A stretch of DNA of 64,000 nucleotides from AP-15 sp963747735 (lineage in GTDB: Bacteria > Pseudomonadota > Alphaproteobacteria > ATCC43930 > CGMCC-115725). Under the pieces are notes generated by a model. That model saw only the letters and a list, made by a program, of their open reading frames with translations, was not told where the DNA came from and did not search any database. Location of the stretch: assembly GCA_963747735.1 (NCBI GenBank), contig CAVVGE010000001.1, positions 372,001-436,000 on the forward strand. The letters run 5' to 3'. A program made the position numbers and the translations under genes. Positions 63,640 through 64,000 of the stretch are shown in pieces (positions within the stretch are counted from its first letter, which is position 1; every line of letters starts with the position of its first letter).

Positions 63640-64000
63640 ATGCCCAGGGTGTCGGAGATCGAGGACGATCGCGGCGATCCGATCCTCGGCGAGATTTTCC
63701 GCCGGCAGCGCGAGATGTTCGGCGAGCTGCTGAACCCCACCAAGGTCATGGCGCATTGCCCGCCGATCCTGCGCGCGGCGGGGGCGCTGGGTGCGGCGAT
63801 CGAACAGTCGGGGCAGCTGCCGCAAGCCATGCTGCCTTTGGTTTACCTGCGGGTGGCGACGCTCAACGGCTGCCCGTTCTGAATCGACATCAACTCCCTC
63901 CGTGTGAGGGAAGGCGATGACGGCGAAGAAAAGCTGCGGGCGGTGACGGGTTGGCGCGACAGCGCGCGCTTTAGCGAGGCTGAACGGGTGGCGCTCGAAT
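63640..64000 (+). CDS. Carboxymuconolactone decarboxylase/AhpD-like protein with in-frame UGA at the CxxC position; candidate selenoprotein (partial)
   Basis: Residues 1-80 match the CMD/AhpD-like peroxidase fold (ILGEIFRRQREMFGELLNPT, MAHCPPILRAAGALGAAIEQ, LPLVYLRVATLNGCPF). The family's redox motif is NGCxFC or NGCxYC. Here codons 78-81 are TGC CCG TTC TGA: Cys-Pro-Phe-UGA. The frame continues IDINSLRVREGDDGE, then EKLRAVTGWRDSARFSEAER and VALE to the window end, all in keeping with the family. The ATG at 63640 follows AGGAGAG. A suitable hairpin follows the UGA. AhpD-like selenoproteins with U in this motif are known. The gene is cut by the window end. Sec at codon 81 is the best interpretation; a stop from error is the alternative. 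Confidence 0.85.
63895..63911 (+). promoter_or_regulatory. Candidate bacterial SECIS element
   Basis: TCCCTC (63895-63900) and GAGGGA (63906-63911) form a perfect 6-bp stem with the 5-base loop CGTGT. The loop starts 19 bases after the UGA (63880-63882), within the 16-37-base window of the bacterial SECIS consensus, and a G stands in the first two loop positions, as that consensus requires. The hairpin lies in the coding region, as in other bacterial selenoprotein genes. Confidence 0.7.

Noticed and set aside
63640..63882. Treating the CMD-like gene as an 80-residue pseudogene ended by TGA
   Set aside because: The TGA falls exactly on the redox Cys column, the frame continues with family-like sequence, and a SECIS-like hairpin is in place. 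Sec is a better explanation, although error is not excluded.

Overview
The window is GC-rich (roughly two thirds G+C), has short spacers, and many genes are joined by 4-base stop/start overlaps. Gene content (sdhAB, rpmI-rplT-pheST, LigD, CoxL-type molybdoenzyme, Tat-dependent substrate-binding proteins, very long GAF-domain kinases) suggests a soil- or water-dwelling alphaproteobacterium of the Hyphomicrobiales/Rhodospirillales type, probably uncultured. The taxon is inference. At least fifteen single-frame breaks interrupt otherwise well-conserved genes, including essential pheT. Sequence or assembly indels are therefore the likeliest cause of most of them, and I annotate those genes as frameshifted CDSs. 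Physically truncated remnants are called pseudogenes.

Layout. 1-3430: end of sdhA, sdhB, an orphan family-5 solute-binding protein, and a second partial copy of the sdhB 3' end. 3448-10524 (minus): a coupled chain ferredoxin > ferredoxin reductase > D-aminoacylase > DUF2461, then CapA-like phosphoesterase, a PQQ-type beta-propeller and a broken VapBC-type module. 10680-15665 (plus): a DUF35-thiolase fusion joined through palindromic repeats, a hypothetical gene, a GIY-YIG protein and a FadJ-like enzyme. 15784-20155: small secreted and lipoproteins, tRNA-Ser, an enolase-superfamily enzyme and an RlpA-like protein. 20163-27372 (minus): ligD, a MoaD-like protein, an orphan xanthine-dehydrogenase-type large subunit, a citrate-synthase-like protein and a phosphoesterase. 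27480-33655: gene remnants around two tandem IS1182-type elements that share one junction; the second carries several palindromic repeats inside its transposase gene.

33672-43539: M20 peptidase, CBS-BON protein, a thiolase/DUF35 pair, a CDGSH protein, then rpmI-rplT and pheST separated by a hairpin. 43547-48025 (minus): a five-gene chain antitoxin > VapC > SCO1 > histidine kinase > response regulator in which every junction is a 4-base overlap, followed by a response-regulator/nucleotide-cyclase fusion. 48104-51171: three tandem Tat-exported substrate-binding proteins without permease or ATPase genes. 51515-62037: two overlapping giant histidine kinases with 5 and 11 tandem GAF domains. 62275-64000: a secreted alpha/beta hydrolase and, divergently, a carboxymuconolactone-decarboxylase/AhpD-like protein.

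The strongest novelty is that last gene: its CxxC redox motif is encoded Cys-Pro-Phe-TGA, the frame continues with family-like sequence to the window end, and a 6-bp stem with a 5-base loop follows the TGA at the distance expected of a bacterial SECIS element. It is a strong selenoprotein candidate. Other notable points are the 16 GAF domains in two coupled kinases, translated palindromic repeats inside protein-coding genes, the tandem IS pair, and the triplicated orphan binding proteins.
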